From positions 248,001 through 312,000 of the forward strand of contig JACCIC010000064.1 of assembly GCA_018907035.1 (NCBI GenBank): a DNA stretch of 64,000 nt, written 5' to 3'. The DNA comes from Sycobia sp. Sy_11. Its lineage: Eukaryota; Arthropoda; Insecta; Hymenoptera; Epichrysomallidae. Each line of letters opens with the position of its first letter. Position 1 is the first letter of the stretch. This document shows, piece by piece, positions 32,092-43,794 of this stretch. The notes under the pieces were generated by a model that was not told the origin of the DNA, did no database searches, and worked only from the letters and a program-made list of their open reading frames with translations. The translations under genes and the position numbers were made by a program.

Positions 32092-33218
32092 CGTCCTTAG
32101 ATAGCTTGTAGCTATACTTTACCGATCGCCATGTTAGTTTAGGTTGAGAGCACGCTGAACAAGACGCCTCTGCGTTTTTCGTAAATATGGAAAAGCTGGA
32201 AAATCGTGCTGTCATCAAATACTTTTATTTGAAGGGTCAAAGGAAATTAAAGAAGAGATGGACTCAACACTGGGATCATCCTCCCCATCATATCTAACCA
32301 TTAAGGTGTGGGTTTCCGAGTTTAAAAAGGGTCGTGTGAGCACCTCTGATGAGCCTCGCTCAGGACGCCCCATTGAGATCACAACTCCATATATGATCGA
32401 AAAAATCCATCAAATAGTGCTGAAAGACAGCAGATTAAAAGTGCGTCAGATAGCTGAGACCTGTAAGATGTCATATGAACCTGTACAAAATATATTGCAC
32501 CAACATTTGTATATGGAAAAGCTCTGTGCAAGATGGGTGCCGAGTTTGCTAAGAGTCGACCAAAAATTGATTCAAAAGAACATTTCTACCGCCAATTTGG
32601 CCTGATATAAGCGTAATCCAAGCGAATTTTTGCATCGGTTCGTAACCGTTGACGAAACTTGGGTCCATCACTACACTTCTGAAACCAAACAACAGTCTAA
32701 ACAGTGGATTGAAACAGGGGAATAACAAGGTTATGGCTACTGTTGTTGAGATGTAAGAGGTATTATATACATTGATTACCTTGCAAAAGGTAAAACTATC
32801 ACTGGTCAATACTACGCAGACTTATTGCAACGTTTGAGTCTAGTATCTTATTTCATCACGATAACGCACCAGCGCACACGTCAATCGTTGCGATGGTCAA
32901 AATCAACGATCTGAACTTTAAATTGATACCCCATCCTTCCTACTCTCCAGACCTAGCCCCAAGTGACTATTATCTGTTTTCTAACCTCAAAAACTGACTT
33001 GGCAGTAGGAGATTTGCAGACAATGAAGAAATAATCGAAGCTGTAAATGGGTATTTTGAAGAGCTTCACGAATCAGTCTATAGAGATATTATTACTAGAC
33101 TAGAATATCGCTATGAGGAATGTATCAGCCTTGGAGGAGATTATGTTGAGAAATAAAAAAAAATTCTTAAAAACGTTGTTTTTCTTGGTCAGGCCGGAAA
33201 CTTTTCAATCCACCCTCG
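32092..33218 (+). mobile_element. SETMAR-like mariner (family D), copy 1
   Basis: The transposase starts near 32188 (MEKLENRAVIKYFYLKG) and has the paired helix-turn-helix region (PSYLTIKVWVSEFKKGRVST, MIEKIHQIVLKD). The first catalytic Asp is in TVDETWVHHY, the second in FHHDNAPAHTS and the third in LAPSDYYLFSNL, so the triad is present across frames. Deletions (for example near 32720 and 32840) break it. The right end matches CGAGGGTGGATTGAAAAG in reverse, followed by TA at 33219. The left end is missing. Confidence 0.85.
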
Positions 33219-33228
33219 TATATGGTAA

Positions 33229-34138
33229 CATAGAATTGGAAGCTTTACTCGAGGAAGATCCGTGCCAAACGCAAGAAGAACTTGCACAAGAGTTAGGAAT
33301 AACTCAGCAAGCTATTTCACAACGTCTCAATACCCTAGGTATGGTCTAAAAGCAAGGAATTTGGGTTCCTTACGAACTGAAGCGAAGATACATCAGGCGT
33401 CTCTTATTCACTTGCCAACAATTGCACAAAAGCAAAATCACAAAGGAATGCTACATCGAATCGGGACGGGAGACGAAAAGTGGATTCAGTACGATAATCT
33501 AAAGCGTAGGAAGTCATGGGGTAAGCCCGGGTATGCGTCTACTTCGATAGCCAAACCAAACATTCACGGCAAAAAGCTAACGTTGTGCATTTGATGGGGT
33601 TAGCTTGGATTAATCTATTATGAACTACGTCAACACGATCAAACCGTCACGGGGAAACGTTACCAACAACAGCTGATGCAATTGAGCTGAGCATTGAAGA
33701 TTAAACGTCCACAACATGTCAAAAGGCACGATGAAGTCATTTTTCAGCATGACAACGCTCGGTCACATGTTAAAATCGTAAAGGAAATCACATGCAGAAA
33801 TCGTAAAGGAAAGGTTAGAAGCACTGAATTGGGACGTCCTTCCCGACCCGCCGTATTCACCAGTCATTGCTCCTTCAGACTATCACCTATTCCAGTTGAT
33901 GACTCATGGCCTGGCTGAGCAGCACTTTACTTCTTACGAGGAATTGAAGAAATGGGTCGATTCGTGGATCACCTCAAAAGAGCAATTTTTTAGAGGGGGT
34001 ATCCACTTGCTGCTCGAAAGATGGTCTAATGTACTAGAAAGGGATGGGAAATATTTTGAATAAAATTATTTGTATCTTTTGTACAATAAATACTTATTTC
34101 TTTATAGAAAAACGACGGAAACTTATTTGTACACCCAA
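33229..34138 (+). mobile_element. Mariner (family A), 5'-truncated
   Basis: Starts within the transposase (LEALLEEDPCQTQEELAQEL) directly after the end of the family D element. The frames contain the first-Asp region (GDEK at about 33470), the second Asp in QHDNARSHV, and FTSYEELKKWVDSWI near the end, with many shifts. It ends with ACTTATTTGTACACCC and TA, matching the element at 651-1873. Confidence 0.8.
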
Positions 34139-34241
34139 TATATGCATGGCGTCCCGAAAATAATTGCTCATATAAACGGCATGGTATCGGGAAGGAAAAG
34201 TTATGTGTAAATATTAATAGTCATGTAGGTCCATTTTTAAT

Positions 34242-34981
34242 GGTTTTTGCAGTACGGACCACTATTTGTGAGCTAATCAGGTCTCAGAAAACTGAGTTAT
34301 TGCCCGTGAGCGAGGAAAAAGGAGGACAATGGAAGGGAAACGAGGCGAAATCGAGCGAACACGGCAAAGACCATAAGTTGTTATTTTTCCTGTCTATTGT
34401 TAGCGCTCGCGCAACTGCTTGGATGTACGGACGCATTGACGAAGCGAAATTCACGTGTCTTGTAAATAAAGAATACCTTTCTTCGTCTAACACGATCACT
34501 TTCCATATTTTTGTCAAGCTACACTTTTTTAGAACAGCGCATTCTGCCCCACTGCATTGGAAATAATGAAGAAAAGGCGATTGTTTTCTTTCGGCCCGCG
34601 AGAAAATCGGTGAAACCACTGATGCGGATGAACTGATCGCGAGTGCACACTTGTGTTTTATAAAAACCAATGTGCAACTGAATTTTCGAAATGTTACAGA
34701 GGTTGAAAATAGATATTTAATAATCACATTCAAAGCTGAAAAAAATACTCATTGCAAGGAACCTTGAATGGTAGAAATCGGATGACTTGGGCTCGAGTTA
34801 CGTAGAAAATTGTATGAAAGATTTATAAAGGTATTGCATGAGCACTAGAAGATCATTTTATCCGATTTTTATCAATCAAATCAAGTTTCCCTTCGTTTGA
34901 CCTCTTTCTTCCTCGCTCACGGGCTATGGCTCACGTCTCTGAGCCCTGATTGGCTCACAGACATTGGCCCGTAATAAAACC
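34242..34981. mobile_element. Non-autonomous element with about 80-bp TIRs
   Basis: The left end (GGTTTTTGCAGTACGGACC ... GAGCGAGGAAAAAGG) and the reverse complement of the right end (GGTTTTATTACGGGCC ... GAGCGAGGAAGAAAG) agree over about 80 bases. Flanks ATTTTTAAT and ATTAACAAT might be a decayed 9-bp target duplication. No transposase is encoded; the two open frames inside overlap on opposite strands and match nothing. Superfamily unknown; a Mutator-like origin is possible from the GG start and the 9-bp flank. Confidence 0.65.
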
Positions 34982-35009
34982 ATTAACAATTGACCTAAAG
35001 GAATATTAA

Positions 35010-35017
<8 letters not shown>

Positions 35018-35057
<40 letters not shown>
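35018..35057. repeat. (TA)n microsatellite
   Basis: Pure TA alternation in the intron. Confidence 0.9.
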
Positions 35058-35061
<4 letters not shown>

Positions 35062-35321
35062 TTAATTTATATATTTATACATTTATAATAAATCTTTGTT
35101 GAACTCTATTTAATATTGTGTTTATTCGTTTAGAATTGTTATTTCTATATTTATGATCAAATATAATAACATTATTATTTTTTGTAGTGAGAGATGTACA
35201 ACTAACTTAGAACATTCTTTCTTGAGGGTACCCTGTTTTCCCAGCAATTCGACACATGTACGTTCGTCAATGATAGTTGTTTTGTATTTAATACAATTAT
35301 TTACCTATATTTTATTCACAG

Positions 35322-35593
35322 AATTCACGAAGTCGAAAGTGCAGTATAGTTTTGGAAGAGGAAGACGAAGATTTGTCGTCTGGAAAAGACGATCATGGTC
35401 AGCACTCTACTATGGATGTATTTCATCGACGTGGATCACGATCGGATGGAAAAATTTCTCATATTTTTCAAGAAAGACTTGAAAAAATCCCTGAACAAAA
35501 TCGCACTCGAAATAATATACAGAACACATTTGAAGAATTATCTTTGACTGGAAAAGAATCACCCTTTCATTATAGCAATAAAATATCGGCAGG
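35322..35593 (+). CDS. Snrk: SNRK exon: acidic/basic tail segment
   Basis: After the acceptor TTATTCACAG at 35321 the frame reads NSRSRKCSIVLEEEDEDLSS, which parallels the GRKCLFRVEEDEEED segment of vertebrate SNRK. It goes on with MDVFHRRGSRSDG and SHIFQERLEKI, which parallels the RRKPSV ... LNQIFEEG region. It continues to a donor at CAG|GTAGGT (35593/35594), leaving two bases of a codon. There are no stops and there is a clear acidic run after a Cys, as in SNRK tails. The exon starts in phase 0, while the previous exon ends two bases into a codon, so they cannot be spliced directly unless the acceptor at 35332 is used. A missing exon between them is more likely, since vertebrate SNRK has about 100 more residues here. 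Confidence 0.75.
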
Positions 35594-36270
35594 TAGGTTG
35601 TATTTAGAATTTTTGATGTACTAGAATTATAAAGCTTTTACCGACTATTGGATGTTATTTACATATTTTTATTACTAATTATTTTGTTATCAGAAATACT
35701 AAAATTAATTATAGTAAATTTTTTCTTGTTCGAACTTTACTTTCTTCATACACATAAATAATATAGTTTTAATAATACTTTGTATTTATTTTAGAAGTCT
35801 AGACTGACAAAAAGTTGAGTAACTTATAAAAAGTAACAATAATGAAAATAACAAGCACTTTGTATTACTATTAGGACCTTGAATAAGTTATCACTGCTTT
35901 TTATAAAATAAAATTTATTTCAAATATAAGGAATAAAATATTTCATGATATTGACCGTTTTCGTATCATAAACAAATCTCTTTGCCATGTTTCTGCTCAT
36001 GTAGCGATCTTTTTTTGTCGAGGACCTGACTCAAACGTATTATTTAAAATCTATAACGGTGCGCCATGATAATGACATCCGGTTTGCACAGCTCGTAATC
36101 AATTACAATCTGATGATTCTACTATATACAGAGAGGAGCCTTCGAACGATAAACATTTGGTTCTGCGGAGGATACTGTGCAGCCAAAATAACTCTATGAT
36201 TTCCTACGTTTTGGATTATCATAGTATATCACATTATTTGATACAAAACTAAACATTTCGAAAGCTATTG
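35594..36270. other. SNRK intron, nothing recognised
   Basis: AT-rich, without a coding or repeat signal that I can name. Confidence 0.5.
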
Positions 36271-36510
36271 TGTGTACAGGTAAGTTTCCAGCATTTGTCA
36301 AAAGTTGGCGGCACAAGTGGATCCTGGGTAGAGATGTCAAACTTCCTGTGTTATATTTGTAGGTTGTGTATCTTTTAACACTTTGCAACATTATATTTGA
36401 ACATTAGTTTTGATTTCGTTTATTTTATCGAACAAAATCATGGTGGGATTTCAATCAAATAGACATGCACTGCTTATATTCTTTCTAGTCTATAAGCTAT
36501 TTTTAAGCAA
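36271..36510 (+). mobile_element. 5' fragment of family A mariner
   Basis: TGTGTACAGGTAAGTTTCC, the ensuing untranslated region and the first transposase codons match 652-850. Only this left end is kept. Confidence 0.75.
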
Positions 36511-36529
36511 GTAGATAAAAAACATTCTT

Positions 36530-37127
36530 CTTCTATAAGCAATTGAATTCAATTAATAAATATTTTTATTGATCCTACAGTCTATATATTATAATATATT
36601 AACTAAAAGAATGACAGTCAGATTGTCTTTGTTTTTATCATGTCCAAAGACTCTGAAATAAAATTTATTACTAATAATAAATTAGATTAGAAATTAAATA
36701 AGAAAATAAAATAAAAATAATAACAATAATAAATTATATTCTATGTTAGTAAGGACTTATTACAGGCTTTTAATTCGCTACGCTTCATCCTCAGAAACTA
36801 AACTAAATTGAACCAAACAGTTTAGAAACTAAACTAAACCAAACCGTTTAGAAACAGTTATTATTCTTTACTAACATAGAGTATAATTTATTATTTTTAT
36901 TATTTTTATTTCATTTTATTATTATTCATTAATTTTATTATTTTTATTTATAATCTAATTTATTTTCAGTAATAAATTTTATTTCAGGACAGTCTGATCG
37001 TCATTATTAATATTTAGTTAATATATAATTTATAAAGACTGTAAGACCAATTAAAATATTTTTTAATTTAATATAAAACAATCGACATAAGTAAATTTTT
37101 AATACTTTAAGCAATTGCTTATAGAAG
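36530..37127. mobile_element. Inverted pair of Penelope LTRs, second case
   Basis: The left half is - strand (TATTGATCCTACAGTCT at about 36569) and the right half + strand (GACTGTAAGACCAATTAAAA at about 37039). The centre has a decayed hammerhead-like core (CTGAGGATGAAGCGTAGCG on the - strand, 36767-36794). The outermost CTTCTATAAGCAATTG (36530-36545) recurs in reverse complement at 37112-37127, so here the flanks are themselves inverted. Confidence 0.8.
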
Positions 37128-37620
37128 TCGTAAGCTAAACACTGCAGAGAAAAATTATTGTTATTAAATTAAACTACTAAAATGACATAAGAAGAATAAA
37201 CGATGAAAGAAATATTAGATAAGTTATTTGAAACTTGGACGCGATGGTTAGTCACACTTGCAATGTACTCACATTTCTACATATATTAATTTTTAACTGA
37301 ATTAATGGAACATTAACAGTGCATATAGAATTGGTCTTCAAAAGAGCTATCTATGGTAAGAATACAATTTAAAGTTTAGAATAATTTAAACTTGTCCAAA
37401 TTCATTCATTGAAATTAAAGCTGAACCGAAAAACAATAACTTTATTAAAGAAAATCTTATTCTTTATACATTATTTTTTTTGAAAATTGAAATGCCAAAA
37501 CAATGCTCAGTAATTAAAATATTAAAAAATCATTTTTTCTGTTTTCCCTTTTTTCACTAAATGAAGTACAACTGATTCGCGAAGAAAGAAGTGTATTAAT
37601 ATTTTATATTTGACATTATA
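37128..37620. other. Intron, nothing recognised
   Basis: AT-rich spacer between the Penelope pair and the next mariner. Confidence 0.5.
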
Positions 37621-38790
37621 CGAGGGTGGATTAATAACCTTCCGGCCTGACCAAGAAAAACAACGTATTTAAGAATTTTTTTTATTTCAAAACATAATCT
37701 TCTCCAAGGCTGATACATTTCGCATAGCGGGGTTTTAGTCTAGTAATGTTATCTCTATAGTTCGATTACTTCTTCATTGTCTGCAAATCTTTTACTGGGA
37801 AGCTAGTTTTTGAGGTTAGAAAACAGATAATACTCACTCGGGGCTAGGTCTAGAGAGTAGGAAGGGTACGGAATCAATGCAAACTTCAGATCGTTGATTT
37901 TGGCCATCGCAACGATTGACGTGTGCGCTGGTGCGTTATCGTAATGAAACAAAATTTTTTTCTTCACCAGATGAGGTCGTTTCATTTTCAGTTCGTGGCT
38001 CAAACGTTGCAATAAGTCTGCGAAGTATTTACCAGTGATAGTTTTACCCTTTTCAAGGTAATCAATGTATATAATATCTCTTGCATTCCAAAAAACAGTA
38101 GCCATAACCTTCTTCACCCAAAAAATTGTTTTTGCCTTCTTTGGAGTTGGTTCCCCTGCTCCAATCCACTATTTAGACTGTTGTTTGGTTTCACAACTGT
38201 AGTGGTGGACCCAAGTTTCGTAAACGGTTAAGAATACTTGCCTATTGTTATATATACAATGCCCCGATTACTTATACAATGCCAAATTGGCAGTAGAAAT
38301 GTTCTTTCTAAATTCATATGACATCTTACAGGTCTCAGCTATCTGACGCACTTTTAATCTGCGGTCTTTCTGCACTATTTGATGGATTTTTTCGATCATA
38401 TATGGAATTGTGACCTCAATGGGGCGTCCTGAACGAAGCTCATCAGAGGTGCTCACACGACACTTTTTAATCTCGGAAACCCACTGCTTAACGGTTGAAT
38501 ATGATGGGGAGGATGTCCCCAGTGCTGAGTCCATCTCTTCTTTAATTTCCTTCGGCGTTAACAACTTCAAATAAAAGTATTTGATGACAGCACAATTTTC
38601 CAGCTTTTCCATTTTTACGAAAAACACAGAGGCGTCTTGTTCTGTGTGCTCTTAAACCTAAATTAACATGACGATCGGACTGAAACTACAGCTATAAGCT
38701 ATCTAAGGATGGTACTATAGAACGCCACCTCAAGGTAGGCCTAGTGGCGCCATCTCTTGGCCAGGCCGGAAACTTGTCAATCGACCCTCG
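37621..38790 (-). mobile_element. SETMAR-like mariner (family D), copy 2, both ends
   Basis: Both terminal repeats are present: CGAGGGTGGATTAATAA at the left, and CGAGGGTCGATTGACAAG as the reverse complement of the right, each continuing to CCGGCCTG, with TA on both sides. On the - strand the transposase N-part (38627-38300) has LTPKEIKEEMDSALGTSSPS and the double helix-turn-helix. The C-part (38117-37803) has the second Asp in FHYDNAPAHTS and LAPSEYYLF, where the third catalytic Asp is Glu. The section around the first Asp (38160-38290) is rearranged and partly deleted. Confidence 0.88.
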
Positions 38791-40204
38791 TATAGTTCAA
38801 ACATTCATGACTTACATATTTTCTTTTGAATCAGGAAACGTCAAGCAATCATACATTGCTCATACATTTCAATTTTATTAATACGTAAGAATAACAATGA
38901 ACATATTTTGCAGATGTTTCAATCATTAAAAATTAACTTTAGAAGAAAATAATTTATATTATTCGATTCTTTGAATTTCTTTCAGCTCAATTAAAATTTA
39001 AGAGCATAAGCAGTTGCTGTTGTCTATATTGACACAGTCAAACAATTTTCTCAACTTTATATTATTTGTAATTAAATGAAGTGGAATAAAACAGTAGATA
39101 GAAAGTAGTATGTTAATCGATTAGTTTCTTGAAAGCTAATTAATAAACTACTGTTGTTCTAGTAATTTTACAACTCATATTTTATTCAGAAATAACTGAA
39201 AGGATTTTAATCGCGCTATGTTACTTATTGAACCTTAATAAAATAAATCAAATATAATTTGAGAGAAATAGTTATCTCTGCGACTGGAATAGTTTCAACA
39301 TGAGGTGATGTAAAATATCGACAATTCTCCGAACAGGCGGTTCGCACAAAATTGATAATTAACGTTCTCTGAAATATGCAAGAAAATTATTTTGAAGAGG
39401 ATATGCTAAAATTATAAATGTTTTTGAAGAAACTGAAAAAAAATAATTTGGAAGTTTGACCCTCAGTTATCTACTGGGCTCGTCAGTATGATGACAGGTA
39501 ACTCATTCAATAGAGATAACTATTTCTCTCAAATTATATTTGATTTATTTTATTAAGTGTAACCAAGTGCCATATAGCGCAATTAAAATCATTTCATCTG
39601 TTTATTAGCTGAATTTATTAGCAAAAAGTCGCTATGGTATTTTTTAAGATGTATGCAATTAAGATTTTTAAATCCATCACTTTAGTGCAATATTTAGTTG
39701 CCTTTATATTATAACCCCTCATTCGTTCTAATAAGCATTGTACGTCTAGAAATTCATTACCTGCCAAATTACTCACGATCCTAGGTGTTAACTGAGGTAA
39801 AATGTAGAAAAAGTATTTTTTTCAGTTTATTGAAAATTCTTGATCATTTTAACGTATCCAAAATGATTTCTTGTATTCTTCTTAGAATTACATTTCATTA
39901 TACAAATTATATATCATTTATCACATTTAATGAAAAGAACATCTGTATTCTTTAAAATGAAGTCTTTATTGCTATTGGTATTTATAATAGTACTAAGTTT
40001 TTTCAATTGAAATTTATCAAAATTTTATATTTAGTCAATTTTTCATTAAAAGTATCTTTCTGACCTGATAAGTCGTATCTTCTTTTAGCATCAATTCACT
40101 TCAAGGATAGATTTTAGCATTTCAATTCATGTCTAACTTATAAAACTCTATAATTTTATATATTTGCATAAATGCCAACAGAATATTAAGGGTAGGACAG
40201 AAAA
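38791..40204. other. Intron with a palindromic element
   Basis: AT-rich, apart from the inverted repeat at 39181-39615 listed separately. Confidence 0.5.
39181..39615. repeat. Inverted repeat, arms about 100 bp, spacer about 230 bp
   Basis: The left arm (39181-39279) with AATAAATCAAATATAATTTG and GAGAGAAATAGTTATCTCT is repeated in reverse complement at 39512-39615. The core 50 bases match almost exactly and the outer part is less alike. It could be a foldback element or MITE. Confidence 0.75.
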
Positions 40205-40690
40205 GAAAACGCGGTACCTCCGAAAATGCGCGGGCCAATACTATGCCACTATCTCCGCTATCAGAGTTTCCCGCGCAGAACCTTTGCGAGAAGTAGGGAA
40301 AACATCGGAAAACGCGCGGCTTGTCAGCGCTATCATAGGTTTCTTCCACGCAGCTACCTGGTTAAGAGTGGGAAGCGCGCGCGAAACTTTGTTTTGGGTG
40401 TATAAAAGCGGCGCGAGGCCGCGCTGACCAGTCTCTACTCTGTAATCTTTGATTAATAGAGCGAATTCTTTTCTGTTAAGCGAGTGAGCCTTTGTCAAAC
40501 TCGCGAGTTCATTTGTTAATCGAAGCAGTTATTTTGTTATATTTGTCTCGAGAATAAGCTACAACGAGCAACAAGCAAACTGCCATATTCATGGAATTTA
40601 TTAGATAAAAATTAAAAAAAATAGAAAAGAATATCAAGGCATTTTTACGATTTGATTCTCCGTTCTTGTCTCTCCTATCCACCCGCAACA
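40205..40690 (+). repeat. BEL/Pao 5' LTR (5' end lost)
   Basis: It matches the LTR at 46424-46904 from about AAAACGCGG at 40207 to the shared end ACCCGCAACA. The first 70 or so bases of the LTR are missing. It has a promoter-like GTATAAAAGCGGCGCG (about 40398), which is deleted in the other LTR. Confidence 0.8.
40396..40412 (+). promoter_or_regulatory. TATA box in BEL 5' LTR
   Basis: GTATAAAAG lies about 30 bases upstream of the conserved GCTGACCAGTCTCTACT block, where transcription would start. Confidence 0.5.
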
Positions 40691-41059
40691 TTTCTGCCCC
40701 GGGTGAGGAACATTAAACTGAGAGACGGAATAATCGTCATTTGTTCGAACGGCGGGCCCGAGCAATCAATCGTCAATCGATTAAGAAGAAATGTATAAGG
40801 AGCAGCAAGTATCCTCAATTCGCCACGGTGAAATGGAACATAGCGAGCAGCCAAGAAGGGACTTTCCGATAAAGTCGAGACGGACACGTTCGAGCGTCGC
40901 AGGTACGATCAAGAGTATCGGTTTGAGTCTAGGAAAGCTCGCCCAAAAGGGGCAAAACGCAGCATAATTGTCAAAATAAAATCTCCTAAAATACCAAAGT
41001 CAAATAGTCGATAGCCGGCGCACGCAAGAAAATGTCCCAAAGCAAAGGGGAAAATTCAT

Positions 41060-42000
41060 ATGGGGGACCATAATACGAGTAGAGAACTGGACAACGGCAT
41101 CAGCGATTCAGAGGAACGCGTTGCGAGCTCCCGCACTCATCGATGCCTGATCCCAATACGCACTTCTGTGTCGGGTGTTCGACCAAGAACAACAGCGGTC
41201 GCCGGGCCAATAGTCGCAAAAATGGCAACTGTCAACGCGACAACATCGAGGCGAGAACAGTAGCCCCGCGGCACTGTAACGTCTACAAATAGCGAGCATA
41301 ACGTAGATGTGGACTGGCTCCACTTTAAAGAAACCTACGTATCATCGGCCCAACTAGGGGAATACATTGACCGCAAAATATCGCCTGTCTATTTCAAGCG
41401 CTGAAGGGAGACGCACGTGAGATCGTCCGCACGTTATTAGCGACAACGCACCCTAGATTTACATTATGGCAATAACAATGCTATAACAAGGAAATTAATA
41501 AAAGACATTTATAATTTGCCGGATCTAGAGTCAGATTATACGCTCCTCATTCATTTCGCGAAATTAAAAAACGCTGTAAGTGCTTTTAAATCTTGAAATT
41601 TAATTGGTTATTTGCATAGCCCCGATCTTATAAAAGGCGTCGCAAAAAAGTTGCCCTTTTCAATGGGAAAAATTAGCGAACTTTCTGAAGGAGCAAGCCG
41701 AATTATGACGGTCGGTACTTTAATGGCATTCCACGCCGTCAACTTCGCAACGATACTCGGAACGCGACGTGAAATGTATGAAATTTGAAAGACAGACAGT
41801 CGATCAGAGGCGGTCTTCCGTTAAACAACATAGCTTGTGTTTTCGTTGCTTAGGCGAAGGTCACGCAGTGGGTGGCCGCCATGCCGTGCGCTGTACGTCT
41901 TATCAAAAAGGGCATCACTCAATTTTGCTTGGAACTGGGCAAGCCAGAGGCAGGAGGAAAAAGGCAAGGACGCAAGATTGACTAGTTGAGAGTTCCACGA
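41060..42000 (+). pseudogene. BEL/Pao Gag region
   Basis: A capsid-like part (DVDWLHFKETYVSSAQLGEY, about 41307) is followed by KLIKDIYNLPDLES and then a knuckle region CFRCLGEGHAVGGRHAVRC (about 41838), where one Cys position has become His. KGHHSILL follows, typical of BEL. There are stops at about 41402, 41598, 41787 and others. Confidence 0.75.
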
Positions 42001-42068
42001 TGCTAAAAGTAATACTGATAGAGATCGCGGGGGCGATGTCTTGTGCTTATACGTAATTGGGTTGACAG

Positions 42069-42494
42069 GTGGTCCCACAGAAATCAGGCTATCGCACGTG
42101 GACGTATATCATTGAAAGTATAGTATATCGTAGAAAGGTATATCGTGCGGAGAAGAAATATTCTCGAACTCTGAAAAAGTTAGCATCGAAATACGGGGGA
42201 GTTTCGTGGCACCGCTATTCATCAATGAGTGACATCAAAAATTTAGACTTACCGTCTCAATTGCTTCCGCAAAGAATCTCATGTTTTGTTCGACTTACAG
42301 AAGGCGTACAAGTAATCGCGTATCAAAATGCAAAGCCAAAAATCTTGCTATCCCAAGATATTATCACTTGCGAAACCCGCGAAATAAATGGCACATTTGC
42401 TTTATTGCGTTCCTGGCTGGATTTGGCGGTGCGTGGCAGTAAAGCCGTCGAAATTAAAGACGTTCAGCCAATCTCTGGTATTTCACAAACGTAA
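42069..42494 (+). pseudogene. BEL/Pao protease-side region
   Basis: A 141-codon frame with DLPSQLLPQRISCFVRLTEG, IAYQNAKPKILLSQDI and TREINGTFALLRSWL, similar to the end of the aspartic protease and the linker to the RT in BEL/Pao polyproteins. The protease active site itself is not visible. Confidence 0.65.
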
Positions 42495-42505
42495 AATTAG
42501 AACCC

Positions 42506-43612
42506 TTGTCATGGGAGGGAACCACAAAAAATGAGCGCTTAGAGGAGCTCATAAATAATTATTTTTTAATCGAGAACTTCGGAGTAATTATCGTGCCGTG
42601 TAAATTAGAGGAACTCGATCGTGCTTTACGGCGGCTGCAGCAAACCAGTCTGTTGGTAGGGACGTTGTGGGTAACGGGACTTTTGTAGGGGAGTGGAACA
42701 ATTCCTAATATAGACAACTGTATCACAGCCCGGAAGAGACTCGCGTCTCTTGAAAAACGCTTAGATAGAGATCCCTAGTACGCGACTCTTTATTATTCCA
42801 AAATGGATAGATTTTTAGCCGACGGTTACGCCGCAGAAATTAGAGACGATAAACCTTGGGCACGCGTTTGGTTTTTACCGCATTTCGGAGTAACAAATCC
42901 GAACAAACCAAATAGGCTTAGACTTGTGTGCGAGGCAGCCGCGAAAATGTCGGGAGTCAGAACGATCAGCTGGACATACTACGATCATTGCTCGGGGTTT
43001 TATTGTGCTTCCGACAGTATGTGATTGCTGTAAAATTAGACATAAAAGCTATGTTTCTCCGATTCAAGGTTCGCGAAGACGACGCTCAACGATTCCTATG
43101 GCATGGGAGAAATCGATTCGAAGAACCGCGAGTTTATGAAATGCGTATTCTTATCTTAGGTTCGAAATGCTTGCCTTATAATGCGATATTGCTATATTCG
43201 ATACAATATAAACGCCCCGAAATTCGCGACACAAACGTTGGAAACCTCCTAAGGGGTTATAAACGATACATACATGAGTGATTTTTTAATGCGTAAAAAC
43301 ACGTTAAAAGATGTAAAGAGACTCGTCCAAGACAACATAGAAATAAACGTGGCGGCGAATTTCCATATGTATGGCTGCGCGTCAAACGACCCGCTCGCGA
43401 TTTCGACTGTACAAACGAAAAAGGATACTACGACCGCGACTGAAACGCGACTTTCTAACGTAATGGACGAACGTATGTTAGGCTTCCATTGGAATTCAAG
43501 GTCGGATGAACTCGATTTTAATATAGGGATACACAAAATTCCCGAAACATTCTTGACGGGCTTTGCAAAACTTACCAAGCGCCAACTTATGCATAATTAT
43601 GTCTGTCTTTGA
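42506..43612 (+). pseudogene. BEL/Pao reverse transcriptase
   Basis: This makes cDNA from the element RNA. It contains KMDRFLADGYAAEI, PWARVWFLPHFGVTNPNKPN and RLVCEAAAK, then FRQYVIAVKLDIKAMFLRFK with the first catalytic Asp and REDDAQRFLWHGR. The MSDFLMRKNTLKDVKRLV part corresponds to YVDDFL, with the catalytic YVDD changed to YMSD. After this comes MHGW-like MYGCASNDP. Frames shift at about 42680, 43000 and 43260. Confidence 0.85.
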
Positions 43613-43794
43613 TCCGCTCGGTTTTCTGTCTCCGCACATGATTAAAGCCAGAATACTTGGCGTCAATCAATGCAGAACATTTGGTGCAGTGAGACTTGGA
43701 CTCGACGCTGACCGAAGAAGATAATACCGAATGTTGATCATGGCTAAAAGATCTCTCAAAGATCTGAAATTTTCGCATTCTGCGCTATTACGCC

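Noticed and set aside
31665..32111. 148-codon ORF with Phe/Leu/Ser-rich end resembling a membrane protein
   Set aside because: Its second half is a pyrimidine-rich low-complexity tract, and no family match is visible.
34240..34566. ORF inside the TIR element as its transposase
   Set aside because: It starts in the terminal repeat, overlaps an equally long opposite frame and shows no catalytic motif.
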